Assembly (NCBI GenBank): GCA_024036415.1
Contig: JAMWET010007182.1
Coordinates: 1 to 64,000, forward strand
Length of the DNA stretch: 64,000 bases
Source of the DNA: Prochilodus magdalenae
Taxonomy: Eukaryota; Chordata; Actinopteri; Characiformes; Prochilodontidae
Direction: 5' to 3'
Position 1 is the first letter of the stretch. The number at the start of each line of letters is the position of its first letter. Positions 1 to 27,722 of the stretch are shown piece by piece. The notes under the pieces were generated by a model. It saw only the letters and a list, made by a program, of their open reading frames with translations. It did no database searches and had not been told where the DNA came from. Both the position numbers and the translations under genes were made by a program.

Positions 1-2032
1 GTGTGTTCTCGGCCCATTCTAAAAGCCAGCCATTTTCACAGTCGCAGCGGAAGTCCACTCTGTCGAGCACCACCGCTCTTAAGACCGGCAGCACATCAAA
101 CATCCTATCGTGTAAGATCAGAGGGCTGACACTATACAGGCGCAGGAGTTCTAGCGACTGCAGATCTCTGAACATCCTTTTGGTCAGGAATCTCAGGCGG
201 CAGTTGTAGAGTACGAGGACACTGAACAGTTTTAGGTTCCGGAAGGTCTTGTCAGGACTTGTGTGGTTGGAGAAGTTGAGATAGCGCAACTGGCTGATTC
301 CCGTGTAATTAACCCTTACCTTCTCTGGGTTACCGAACACCTCCAAAGATTCTAGATTTGAAAAATAAGGCAAAACAAAACACAACCTAAGAAAGAACAA
401 GCTGCCGTTCAGCCTGAGCTCTCGGACAGATTCAAAAAAGGGAGAGTAGTAATCTCCAAAATGAAGGATGTCTCCGTTTAACTCCAGTATGAGGGAACGG
501 TTGGGCCGACCTACGTTACCCGTGTAGATGTTAGTCCCGTAATGCGCATCGATGCTGGAAACCTGTAAAACAGCACACTCAGATGCAACGTGTAGACGTA
601 CTCCAGTCTTCCCAACGTCAGCTCTCGCAGCTCCTCCTGGTCCCTGAACACCCCATGCTCGATATTCTCAATCACATTGTTGTCGATAAGCAAGACTTCC
701 AGAGCCCTGAAGGAGTGGAAGTCATCGACAGCAAGCACCCTGATGCGGTTGGAGTTGGAGAACCTTAAGGTGAGACCGGCAAACGTTCCCGGTTCCAAGG
801 TTTTGATCGCGTTGTTGTTGAGAAGTTGCTGCTCAAGTAGAGGCATGCACACAAACTGGTTAGCTTTAACCACGGTTAGCTGGTTATGCCAAAGACCCAG
901 AGTAGTTAAACCCCACATTGTTTGAGTTGCCGGCAACACAGAACAAGGCTGTAGTCAGTCCCAGGTTAACCATGTTCAAGACCTGTAAACCTGCCATGCC
1001 TGTCCAGAAGCCTGGGTCCAGCTGCCGTATTTTTGAATGAAACACACCAAGTTTCTTCAGCTCCATCCCACAACTGTCCACATCTGCTTTGGACAGCGTG
1101 TCTAAAGTTATATGAGTCAGCACAAGGGACCGAAGACTCACCTGAGAAACTAGACGGCACAAGTCCTTGAAATCTGTATGATATTCCCTCAAGACCCACC
1201 CAGACAATTCAAACTCGCTGATCCTTCTTATCCCAGACTCCCAAACACTTCCCAGCCATTCCCCACAAAAGCTTAGGCTGAGGCTTTGAAACACTGCTAA
1301 AGAGTTCGCCGCAATGATTCCAAGTGGGTTCCCAGTGAGGTCTAGAGTTTGGACCCCTGCGAGCACAGTCAGGGGCCACATCTTGGATCCCGACGGGCAA
1401 TCTGTACTCCTGATGGAAGTGACCTCGCTGTCCGTCAGGACCAGGTGCTCCAAGTGGAACGTACTATTCTGAAACTGACACAGAACCTCTCCAAGTTCCT
1501 GAACACAGATCCTACTCAGAAACAGCATAACTAAGTTATCCAGGTGGTCAAAGGCTGTGTTAGGAACTCCAGCCCATTTAACGCCTTCCAAGAACAACTG
1601 CTCCAGATGATCCAATCCGGCAAATACAGCAGCGTCCATTATAACACTGTTGCAACCGCTGTCATTGAAAAACATCTTCAGATGCCTAAGATTAGGGAGG
1701 CCAGAAAAGGCACCAGCATGAACCCGTCCTACCCGGTGCCCAGTTATATAGAGGGATTCCAGAGTTGCAAGGTGTGAGAAAGTGTTGTCAGGAATGACGG
1801 TGACATGAATGAAGATACACAGGGACCTGATTCCCAGCTGAACCTCTGACAGGTCAGTTTGAAAGTCAGTGATGTAGCATTCTGCGTAGGGGCCCAGGAC
1901 TGGGTGGTGGTCACAGGGAATGGTCCTCCCAATGTCGCTGAGCAGATGCTCCTTAAAAGTTACACAGTTCTTAGAAATGAGAGCAGTGACAGGACTGGAG
2001 ACATATACATGCACATGGATGCTGGTCCACAC
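1..2032 (-). pseudogene. Toll-like receptor ectodomain, partial and frame-broken
   Basis: The minus strand encodes a run of leucine-rich repeats typical of a Toll-like receptor ectodomain, a pattern-recognition receptor on the cell surface or endosome. One frame is open from 2032 down to 884. The LRR pattern then moves to another frame (939 down to 511), and the first frame resumes by about 547 and stays open to base 1. It ends in an LRR-CT segment with the pattern DFRCDCENGWLLEWAENT (about 1-60), as found just before a TLR transmembrane segment. The transmembrane and TIR parts would lie left of the window. Frame switches fall near 886-960 and 545-640 and compensate each other. The N-terminus is uncertain: a leader-like stretch (MSPVLSLLSFL) sits in another frame near 2000, and an acceptor-like site (ctcatttctaag) lies near 1979. 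The family looks like a teleost TLR (tlr19/20/26 type possible), but I cannot fix the member. Assembly indels remain an alternative to a true pseudogene. Confidence 0.75.
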
Positions 2033-2699
2033 AGATCCATACCTGAAGCAAATACGGTCCTCCAGATATCCAGGTTCCAGACACTATTCTATCCAGAGAG
2101 GTACTTCATCGTAGTTGCCAAGCCAGGGTTTAAAGTGAACAGGTTACTCCCTCCCTCCCCTACCAGGACCTGCACACACTTAAGTGGACTTGTTTTCGCT
2201 TCTGTTAGAAATCCACACCTTCAGTGTTAGGGGAAGGAAAGGCAGGGATGCCTAAAGCTGAAAGTGACTGTTTCTATTTGCACAAAGGCGGTGGCTAGTG
2301 GGAACGTGGAGACCTGCACTACTAGGTCAGCAAGTAGTCTCTTGAAAGGGTTTAGGATATCTCAAGGTGCCTTTCCAGGAAAGACCCCAGCTTTCTATTA
2401 TTCTCCAAGTTCACACCAATAAACCGAAACGCTTAGCCGTATGAGTGGCAAAGTGTAACGTGCAAGGGGTTATATATTCCCATATGAGACCAGAGTAAGA
2501 GGAACTGAGAGCAGCACCCTTCTATTCTAAAGCTTCCGGCTGATTTCATGAAAAGATAAGTTTCTCTCAACAGTGTAAAGACCGCACACAACCTGCATAA
2601 TGCAAGTACAACTTTAAACCATGCCCTGAACTGATTTAACTCTACACCACCATGTAAGACACGGTGAATGAAGCATGAAGACACGCTCACCAGGCACAT

Positions 2700-3070
2700 T
2701 AGGTACACCTCCCTGTTTCTATAACTGGTGTCCATTTTATCAGCTCCACTTACCATATGGGACCACTTAGTAGGTCTACATTGACTGTAGTCCATCTGTT
2801 TCTCTGTTTCTACATTATTGCCACCCTTTTAACATGTTTATCAGTGGTCAGGACCCCCACCGGACCCCCATAGTGCAGGTATCATTATTATAGTTTGGTG
2901 AGGTTCCTGGTCTGGTACCCCTGATTTAACACCTCAGCTAATTATAAGGTTTAGCTGGTGAGCCAGAGCATGGAAAACACCAAGCTGTGCTAGACTCCAG
3001 CCCCATGCTCTAGTCCTTCATGAGTGGTCACAGGACGTTGGCCACAGGCTTCTGGCTGGCTGTTTTGCTT
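2700..3070. repeat. Degraded teleost interspersed repeat (family A)
   Basis: The segment contains 'cagctccacttaccatat', 'gactgtagtccatctgtttc', 'cagtggtcaggacccccac' and 'gtggtcacaggacg' in the order seen in a common teleost interspersed repeat, recognised from memory. Pieces of the same family occur at 9636-9720 with 10258-10330 and at 30520-30690. It looks like a decayed DNA-transposon-derived sequence without coding capacity. Confidence 0.6.
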
Positions 3071-5769
3071 GGTTGAGGAGTCTCAGGCCGGCAGTGACAC
3101 TGAGGTGTTTAACTGTAGAACTACTAAGTGCTCCTATATGGAAAGTAGAGAGTGTAGAAATGAGGAAATACTGTATTAGAAAATCACTTATGATCTCCAG
3201 AAGCCTGTTTTTAGAATCATGCTCGCTGTGCGTCTCACCCCAGCCACCGCTCGCCAGTCTCTCTGTAGGTCACTTGAGGTCATCTTACGGTGGTTAAGGG
3301 ACATTGGAATGAGGTAGCGCTCATCACGGTCAGTAGAGAGGGGGTTTGGCCCTCTGCCAGTCTGTAGCTGTGTTGTCCTGTGTGTTTGCTGCTTGACCTT
3401 GTTCTTATGAACCAGACGCTCACTGTATCTGGCTGTAAAGCTAGAACCCAACCTTCGGTTCCTCACCAAGAACCTGCTGTACATGTGGAGATGCTGATTT
3501 AAGAAACAGGAGTGGTCTCATTTATTTCCATAGCTGTATATGAAGCACTGAAGCTTGCCATAACTGGCAGATGAAAAATGGTAATCAACACTGTATCTGG
3601 TTAGCATGCCTACTTGCTTCCAGCTGTGGAATATTTTTCCCCCCAGCTGGTGAACTCTTAACAAAGGACAAGGTCTAATAATGACCAGTTGAGGTTTTCT
3701 CAGTTGAGGTTTCCCCCCATACTGGTTGAGACCACTGGGTGTCCCCAGTGTTGGGGTCTTGCTCCTCAACAACTGATACAACCATGCATGTCATCACAGT
3801 TCGAGCTGAAGAACCTCCTCCTCTTTGGTACCAACTGGGAACAAACCTTGACCTGTTTATTTAGAGAGTAAAAGGGGGTTCAAAAAGGGACCCCCGTTCC
3901 AGGTTGGTGGAAAAGAGCTGTAAGTGTCAGGCGAGGATGTGGCATGAATGCTGGTAGGCAACAATAAGGACTGTGTTAGCCGATGATGTCATCTTGTAAC
4001 AGAAAAATGTCTGGAGCTTGAGTAGAACCATAATGCATCCCCTTTAACGCCACACTGCATAGCTATGCATAAATGATGATTCACTTGCAGACAGTTTGGG
4101 GTACGACAGTGGTTTATTCATACAAAATTTATTGGACTGAGCAGAATTATTATTTTACTCGAAAGAAAGCAACAGTGCAAAGTTCCTGGCTTTACTGAAA
4201 GCGCAATGCAGTTACATCAGCCCAACTTTTACCTAACTTACAGTGCATACAGGGGGCGTAGCGTGCTCTATGAGGTACTACATACCAATATAGATTTTCA
4301 CTTAAGGCTTGGAAAGACCTTTTACAAATGTACATGATAAACCTTTGTCAGCACACCAAACCAAAGACAGATGGTTTATTGTATTAACAGGTCTAATTTA
4401 TGATGAACATGCTAAGTTTTGTAACCTGTCCTCATACAGTCCTCAATCGTTTGACTTAATGTTATGCATATTTGTGCAAATATATTTATAATATTGGAAA
4501 CATACAGTATTCATAGAACATCTTACCATACAACTATATTAAAGAATGAAAGGTGCATAGAAGAGCAACTCCTGCTAACTGCGCAAGTCTAATCTGATTG
4601 GGCACAAGATTACTAATTCTGTCTTTGAAAGCCTAAACAGTGGAAGATCCTTAAACAGAACCTTTAATAAATAACAAAAACACAAACCTCAAAATTAGAC
4701 CAAACGTCCAAACCAGGAAGTAAGGGGAAATCCTGCTATAGCTCAACATAAAGCTAAGGCAAGAATTGTATACATAACATCTTTAATATCTTTGAATTGT
4801 ACCTATTATTTCAAATAGCCATTTTTTATACTCACTCACACACAAAACACAACAAGCTCTATTTTATATTAAAAAAATTCAAGTAGAAGCATCATATATT
4901 AAGGTTTTGCATTTAACTTCTGTCTGCAATAAAGAGTAGTACATTCAGTGAGTTTAACATGGTGGTTTAAACTACCAGAGCTTCCCAACGACGTAAACAC
5001 CAAAACTACAATAGCTAAATTAAGTTACGAGGCTTCTGCAGCACACCAATGAATATACACCTTGGTGGAGAGTCAGGCGCTTAGCAAGCAAAGGTAGAAA
5101 CCCTAGACTACTGTTCCATTTAACCACTAACAACCACCAACCCAGCAGTGTGTCTTTTAAACTGCACACACAAATATCGCTGCACGCTGCACTGCTGAGC
5201 TCCCAACAGTCTCTGCTAATCAGGTCTGAGCAGTAGGGATGGCTAGTTAGTATCTGATTCGCTATTTATTATACAGTCTTTATTTTAACCCTTTAATTCA
5301 AGATATTTAATCAGTGCAGGTATTAAGAAGAGGGCAGTACATGGTTCACCTACGGCCCATCTAAAGTTCTCCCTCCCGTATGAGGGCCTGCAGGCTATAA
5401 ATAACCATGTTAATGTTATTTAGCTGTTTAGCTGAAATCTCGGAACGGCTTCAACTGGTTCTGCTGTCTAGTCCCTTGCCTATAAAGCAGTCCTATCTGG
5501 ATGGTCGTTAGCTGTAGCCTAACAGGAACACCAGAGCGACTGCTGCACTTCTTCTTGAACCACCTAAAAGATGATGCGTGCTGAATCGGTTCTTGCTTCT
5601 TCTTCTTTTTTTTTTTTCCCCATTTTTAAGTCCAGCAGCGCCTGATAAAACTAAAGTAGGCCTGTTTGAATTTCCTGGGCCATCTCAATTAGGTGACTGT
5701 ACAGGTTCCAGGACTTGCTTTAACTGCGTATCACAATTACACTTTTTTATTTTATTGTTATTAATACAA

Positions 5770-5801
5770 CATAATAATAATAATAATAATAATAATAAAT
5801 T
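5770..5801. repeat. (AAT)n microsatellite
   Basis: About nine tandem AAT units in A+T-rich sequence, with a nearby pure T tract at about 5606-5618. Confidence 0.9.
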
Positions 5802-6151
5802 AATTTTGCCTGATTTAAACTGGAAATGGTGCAGGGAAGCACAGGCTTAAACGTACAGGTTATGTGCGCCACTATTGATTTTTATCTTTACCAAAACATT
5901 AAATATTACTTGGAAAACATTTCAGTCAGGTGAAGTGGAGATGCTAAGATTGCCACCTAGGCGTGTGTATGAGTGTGAACCCTTATCTGGGTTATCTGCT
6001 CTGTGATGGGGGTTGTGGGGGCTCCAGCACTGAGGCATGACATTGAATCAAGACTGATTTGTATCACTGCTGAAATATGTTATTGTAGCCATCTACTGCA
6101 GCCACCTACTGGATACATTTTGAATTGCAGTAACACAATGACAATGAAATG

Positions 6152-6176
6152 CTATTATTATTATTATTATTATTAT

Positions 6177-6206
<30 letters not shown>
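6152..6206. repeat. (ATT)n microsatellite
   Basis: Tandem ATT units with one interruption (ttaatatta) near the middle. Confidence 0.9.
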
Positions 6207-6207
<1 letters not shown>

Positions 6208-6843
6208 GTTTAAGAGGTATTGTTAGGGCCAGCCCTAAAGAAATGTGTGGCACTGAACGACAGCAAAACCCGACTGTCATAGCAAACCAAGTAACAGGTT
6301 CACAGGTTATTATGTAAGGTGAGAAAGTTACTAATTTGAAAATTGAATATTTCAAAATTGAAATAAAAATGGCTCACATCTACAGCAGTGAAATGGTTCT
6401 TCAACAGCGTGCACTGTTTGTTTTTAACAAACAAAATGAAGAAGAAAAAAAAAAAAAAAACACACACCTTAATGTGGTATCATTATATATAGACGGATGC
6501 TCTGTATGCTTAAAGGGCTATTTCACAAACCAGGATTCGTTACTTATCAGGATACATGAAGCCAAAACTTAAGTGACCATCAAATTCACACATCTGTCCA
6601 ACTCTCTTATTATCAGATCTAAGAGATGTGTCATTGTTGGACGTTGGCTTCTTCACACTGGAGGTATGAGGTCAATGGAAGCTTATGCGTGTTGGTTAGC
6701 TTCACTAAATTATCCTCAGCTTGCTTACCATGAAGATTAGCCGACTCAGAAATCCTGCCTTCTGAAATAGACCTTGGAAATGAACACCACCCTTCACTCT
6801 CATTACCTCCACCCTCATCCTCTATTTACCATCACCATTCCCT

Positions 6844-21804
<14,961 letters not shown>

Positions 21805-23796
21805 CACCCCCCGATGGCTCTGTCCCGCAACTGCAAAACACATACACCGTGCATCAAATCACCGGAGCCAGTCCTCAGCCAGGTTGACTGACACAGCAGC
21901 ACAGCAGATTAATTTCCATGCTCTGCTGCTCATTTGAATGCTGTATTATTCATTGCACCCACGACAAAGGACTATTCATCAAGCATAAACAGGAGCAAAG
22001 AGCGAGAGGGGAGTGTCAGATGTACAGCGAGAGAGAGCATGAGAGAGTGAAGTCCACTGTAGGCCCCTATCTGAGACAGAAAGAAAACGTAGAGGGTAAA
22101 GGGGTCCCACAAAAGCTGGTGAATGCCTTTCCACTTCATTAGTAGTTATCTTGCGTCGTGGCCCTGGCTACCCAGTGCTTTTCCTCTGGCCGGCAAATGC
22201 TTTGGCAGAGAGCTGTGTAACTAAGGATGTCATTGGTTGTGCAAAAAGGAAACGTTTGCAAAAGACAAAAGGTGGTGGTCGCATTCATGGCAGCATCAGT
22301 AAAAGAAAAGGGAGCGCCCGGAGTTGCCACTCGCTATATGAATAGCAGTGAGAAAAGTAAAAGTGGGCTACTTTTCCAACTAGGTCAAAGACTTGACAGT
22401 TATTCTGGTTTACGATTTCCAGTTCAACCGAGCCATTTAGTGCTGAAGCATGCTCGGCAGGTCTAGAAAGAGAAAAAAAAAAAAAAAAAGGAGAGAAAGG
22501 GACAGGGCAGTACGAGAGGGGGCATTAGGTTTGGAGAATGATGTAAATGTAGATAAATGATAATTGTCTGCAGAGTAATTTAGATAAGCTCCCTGATCAT
22601 AGATTCACATTCAGTTACAAAGGAACCACAAGTCAATGATACAGAGCCTACTGTTTGCAGTTTCCTCCTATGGTAGTAAACTACCCTACAATTACACCCA
22701 TACACACTGGCAAAGCTTCTTCCGGACATTTCACTGGCTAACCCGAGCTTCTTGGTTTCATTTGCATGCACCCTAGCAAACTGGGGGCCACAGGGGTCAA
22801 CACGGGCTTGCAGAAAACTCCCACTTGAATAATAAAGGTATCGTTATAGAACCGCCCTACATTTCTTACACAAGTATGTCAGCCTGAGAAAGCTGGAAAA
22901 ATGGGGCACAGGAAAGGCCTTAGACCAAGGGTCACCAATCCCACCCCAACCTTACCCAACACTGATACAACTGTTCCAACCAAAGACTTCTGAAGCAGTT
23001 CATTCAGATTAAGAGTGGAAATGGACACAGGAAGATAGACCTCCAGAGTCAGGGATGGTCACCATGTCTTTAAACCAAGAAGTCTGGGAACCACTTGTCT
23101 TAACCCATCCAGCATCCACTGTGATTGGGTTACAATCTTACTACACCTGGATCATTCACACCACACTAGGAGCTGGGTCAGACAGAGGTCCAAAAAACCA
23201 TCAGTGTGAAACGCATCTGCTGCACCTGCACACACAGTTACATGAGTGAAATAGCAACTGCCTTGTGCCGACTAGCAGGTGTGAGGACACAACAAGGAAA
23301 CGGAACATGAAGGAAGGTTGAGGTTATTTCCAAACCAGGTACCGTCATGCATTAGGGGTCAACGAAAGTGTCAGAGTGTAACTTCACAATTTGGATTATG
23401 AGAAAAATTAAACCAAACTAAAACAGAAATTATCCATTTTAATATGAGAGAAAAAAATCAGACCTCATTTTATTAAACTGGGGAAACAAAAAGTACAACT
23501 GGAATCTGGTCAAATACCAGTACTGTGCAGAAGTGAGAGACCTTATTTTATGTACACCCATTATCAAAAGAATACTAGCACAGTTGCATCCAGAATGAAC
23601 AGTTTGTTGTCACATGCCCAACATGGTGGCCCGATGCCTGAAGAGACACTACTTCTGTATGTGTAGCTCAATAAATATTAACCATATCAGTCTAAATGCA
23701 TTATCTGGTAACCTTTATCTTCCACTAGCACTTCCTTCTGGGCATGACTATTCTTTAGATGATGAGGGTAGTTTGTTAAAAAAAAAAAAAAAAAAA

Positions 23797-23797
23797 T

Positions 23798-23881
<84 letters not shown>
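23797..23881. repeat. (TA)n microsatellite
   Basis: About 40 uninterrupted TA units directly after an A19-type run (about 23778-23796). Such tracts can extrude cruciforms and are often unstable. Confidence 0.97.
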
Positions 23882-23884
<3 letters not shown>

Positions 23885-25907
23885 AACTCAATAGATCAAT
23901 ATTCCCAGTGTTCAGCTAATGCACACAAGCAGTTCTTTGCTTCTTTGGTTGCTTTGCAAATGGGCTTCTTGACATCCTTTGAGACCCATAGCACTGAGTC
24001 TTCTCCCAGTGGAGAGATGGACAGAAACACCTGTGGATGTTTTCTGATCTGAGTGAGGTAAGACAGATGCTTAAAGTTCCTTTATCTGATGTTCTGGAAG
24101 TCTTCTAGGTCTCGCCCAGTTCTCTGTAGCTTTTAACCGTTTTGTAAACTTCAGTTTTTGTAAACTTTTGGAGAGCTTGCACCATTGCACAGTACTGTAT
24201 ATCCAAACACAATGCACAAGCCCAGGGCTCCGATATCTGAATGGGAATAGGAAAGCTGGTGTCTCTGCAGTGCTCAGAAGTGATCAGTGACATGTGACAC
24301 ACTTCACACTATATTAAGGATCTTTTTTCTTACCCTCACCACAGCAATTTGGGTCTGCTAATAGAGGGTCTCCCACGAGAGGCTGGAGAATGTAGCCTTG
24401 GGCCATGAGAATTGCTCAGGATATAGCGGAATGACTTAAATAGATAACGGCTAAAAATAGTGTGGGAAAGGGGGTGGTGGTGGGGGGCGGGGTCAGTAAA
24501 ATATAAGACACATGGAAAGAAAACGTCATTTAATACAATTATTTTGCTTTTCCAACACAGTTAATAATTCCGGAATTCCGTTTATCCCCCAAACTCCTGC
24601 TGAATTCTGTCACTGTGATGTAAACAAAGTCATTCAGTGTGGATGGGAAACGGTCCTCTCTGCAGAAACACACAGACTCGGTTCACTACAGTGCTGGAGA
24701 ACGGACCCATAGGGTCAACCAGTCTACAGCACAAATATACACGTCTAATTTACCATGCAAAACCACCAGTGGACTACAGGGTTCACACTACAAGTCAACC
24801 GTCCAATTCTGGCTGTCCCTGGCTTCCACCGACGACAAAGCTGGATTTCCATGACCTACGGTAAACAGAATACGGCTGCTATTGTGGTGAGCAGACAAGA
24901 AGACGTCACAGTACTGATCAATTTGTTTCCGATCGTGACCTTTATTTATAAAAGTTAGCGCACAACAGTTTTTAGAATAGAAATTCCAAAATATTCCTGA
25001 AAATCCATGACCTGTGTGAACCCTGGAACCTACAAGTTCCTCCCGAGTTTTTATGTGTAATGTTGATGACAGTAAAAAGTTTAAAATAAATAAATAAATA
25101 AATAAAACTTTTGTCTTAGAAGGCCTGGCATGAATGGACTAAAATCATTGGGTAACAGAGACCAAAACCTTATTAAAGGTCTCATGTATGTTCCAATCAG
25201 GTTCCCTTCACAATGGCTGGAGCTCCTGGTAAGTGACTACTCTCAGCAAACCAAAGAAATGAATTGAAGCGAGCATTAACACTGGTGCTGCTTTCCACCA
25301 CCTTAGATGCTCCTGGCGAGTAAAGGGTTTTAAGACATTTCTTCTAGACTGGTAAAAAACTGAAGAGGGAGACGAAGAGACTGTGTGTGGATTACGAATG
25401 ACTGGCTGAGCCATCTTACATATTGCTCCTTTAATGACATGAAATTTTGTAAAAGTGCTGGAGCTCCCCTTTAAAGCACGGAAACGTTACATGACCAGAC
25501 TGCTGCTGTGACTAAGACATAAAGCAGAGCCACAGCCTGAAAGGCAAACTGGACTTTGAGAGAACTGCATAACATCAACATCCCAGCATCCATCTGAGGA
25601 CCCATTAGATATGCTTTACCAATGTTCTCGTTTCCGAGGAGGAACATCTACAACGGCAGCAGCAACATCTGTAAACGGAAATAACCAACTAACAGACCAG
25701 AGGTTTTCAAAACTTGGTCTCGTTTGGTTTGTTTAAAGGTCTGCCAGAACACCGCGAACCATGTTTAAATGTTGAGGCTCTTTTTTCGTCCAGCTCGGTG
25801 CCAAAATGCCCAAACATGGTAAAAGTTTGTCAGATATTAGTCCTGCTGGAACAAGTGCCAATATTTCACTTCACTGACAGGCACCAAGTTGGCTTCGTCG
25901 ACGAATT

Positions 25908-25980
25908 AGTCCGTTCCACCTTAAATGGTGCAGTAGTTCCATTCACGCGAACAGCTGCACCATTTAAGGTGGAACGGACT
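25908..25980. repeat. Perfect 26-bp inverted repeat (hairpin or MITE-like)
   Basis: Left arm 25908-25933 begins agtccgttccacc; right arm 25955-25980 is its exact reverse complement, with a 21-nt loop. No mismatch occurs in the arms. It is about 300 bp downstream of the proposed pbxip1 exon 1. A tiny MITE, a foldback element or an RNA hairpin are possible. Confidence 0.9.
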
Positions 25981-26268
25981 TATTTAAAGCAGAAGTTAGC
26001 GAATAAGAAACGAACGTCTTTCCCGTTGAGATAAAACGTTAAAATGCTAAACTAGCTAAGTGTTAAAGCTTGTATATACTAAATTAAGGCTTTAGACAGC
26101 ATTGTACTCTGAGACTGATAACTTACCTTGGCTAACTAGCTAGCCAGCTAGCTAACCAACCCAAAGACAACGCATGCCGGAAACGAAGGGAAAGTTTTGA
26201 AGATGCTGTGTCGAAGTACCGCCAGGCAACAACCACGACTGGACTAGACAAAGAACCTCAACACTTAC

Positions 26269-26325
26269 CTCAACACTTTCAAAAGCCCCACGAATCACTC
26301 CTTTGCCCGAGTGTGCAGGCACTCT
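26269..26325 (-). other. pbxip1: Proposed pbxip1 non-coding exon 1
   Basis: A strong donor (GTTGAG|gtaagtg) ends at 26269 on the minus strand, in a position suited to pair with the acceptor at 21831. The 5' limit near 26325 is set only from the TATA-like box about 30 bp upstream. Transcript data would decide it. Confidence 0.45.
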
Positions 26326-26352
26326 TGAGTCGAGTCTGAGTCTGAGGTGCGA

Positions 26353-26453
26353 TTTTATAATGTTGTTTTATTTTTTCCGTCCCTATTTGCTCTTCACCAA
26401 TCAGAGGCAGAGTTTTGCCGATGTCCCGCCTCCGCACGCAGCGCTCCACCAAT
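26353..26453 (-). promoter_or_regulatory. Candidate pbxip1 promoter: TATA and CCAAT boxes
   Basis: The minus strand has TATAAAA (26353-26359). Further upstream are two inverted CCAAT boxes: CCAATCAG on plus at 26397-26404, and CCAAT at 26449-26453 beside a CG-rich stretch (gtcccgcctccgcacgc). The spacing suits a polymerase II promoter firing to the left into the proposed exon 1. Confidence 0.45.
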
Positions 26454-27550
26454 GGTAGGGCGAGAGGACCGAATGACTGGCAGACACAGGTGACAGGGAG
26501 CCAAACGGCCCCTTTTGTGATGTTAACTGTGGTCTAAGTTGGTGAATTTCAGGTCTTCAGTTATCCGTTTAGGTTACACGTCTTTTGCCCGCTCTTTAAA
26601 GGTCAACAAAGGCCAAAACTGGGCACAAGATGGTAATGGGTGTGAAGGGAAAGACTGGCTTACAGTCTATGCAAATACCAAGCCCAAGCCTTAGGCTGTG
26701 TGTGAACTTGTGAGCAGATGCTTCCAGTGCCAATTCACTACACATCCTAAAGCTTTGAGGAGGGTTTTAGAGTGCAGTGCACCAAAGAATTGATTACCTG
26801 TAATGTTAGCATGTAATACCTCCACAAGCACCAATAACAGCTGTAGTTGGATTTGACAAGTTTCTGGATGTAGGCCACATCAATATGCAGCCACTTTCCA
26901 CACATGGACCGAGACACTCACTGCACTGTACCACCTCTTCCCAATCTATGAATCCCGTCACTCACGCAGGTATTCATAGACCCATTATTCTCGTGCAGTG
27001 CCATCTGCAGGAGCCTGAAGATACTACCACCTTTAACACCCAAGGTGACTCATATTTGGTCTGGTTAGCTTCAAAAATGATATACTCCTGGGTGCCCACC
27101 ACTGGCCTGGGGAGTCGAACAGTTGCCTGCTTTGCCTGGGGGCAGGTGATGCCTCTATCTATCAGTCTGTCCTGTCGCAGCCCATTTCAGGAGTCAGTAG
27201 CCAAAATCCAGCAGTGTAAATGTACAAACCCAAAAATGAAAAGTTGGGATGCAAATAAAAGGAACTACTACCTGAATGACATCAGCACAAAGAACTGTAA
27301 TCTACTTTATTAGCTAAATTGTGCTGTGTACGTTAATTCTGAAATTAATGCCTGGAACACATTCCAAATATGTTGGTACAGAAGCTATTGAGGAGCAGGA
27401 GAGGGGATGCGAATATGCATAGATATAAAATGAGCATCCAGGACAGGCTGAGTCCTTTAAGGGTAAAGATGGGTCGAGTTCCAGCAAAAAATGCAACTAG
27501 ATTAAAAATAACATTCTGTGTGGTTAACACTACTACCCACCAAAATTACC

Positions 27551-27722
27551 AGATGTGGGATACCGGGGTTCGAATCCCAGTCTAGGTAACAAATGCTGAG
27601 CTACACTAATAAGAGTCCTTGGGCAAGACTCCTAAAACTCAACTGGCCTACCTGTAATACGTATAACCTTGGAAGTCACCCTGGATAAAAGCCCCAGCTA
27701 AATGCCTTAAATGTAAATGTAA
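27551..27722. repeat. SINE-like repeat, inverted copy
   Basis: Contains 'ggttcgaatcccagtctagg' and 'gagctacactaataagagtc', ending in 'taaatgccttaaatgtaaat': the same family as 11381-11595, with the terminal part in reverse orientation. Confidence 0.6.

Larger units (their letters stand above)
2042..6843. other. Intergenic region, probably including the pbxip1 3' UTR
   Basis: No supported coding gene is seen. On the minus strand it is directly downstream of the pbxip1 stop codon, so part of it must be pbxip1 3' UTR. Several minus-strand AATAAA signals exist (TTTATT on plus, for example near 4110, 4125, 4375, 5263 and 5750), so the poly(A) site cannot be chosen. The stretch holds a degraded interspersed repeat at 2700-3070 and AAT-type microsatellites near 5770 and 6150. 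Confidence 0.6.
21831..26268 (-). other. pbxip1 5' intron
   Basis: Between the proposed non-coding exon 1 and the ATG exon. It holds poly(A) runs near 22470 and 23778, a long (TA)n tract, Tc1-like debris near 23640-23760, and a perfect hairpin at 25908-25980. ORFs here show no recognised motifs. Confidence 0.6.

Noticed and set aside
26885..27313. 142-residue plus-strand ORF
   Set aside because: No domain, no splice context and located in repeat debris; composition looks non-coding.
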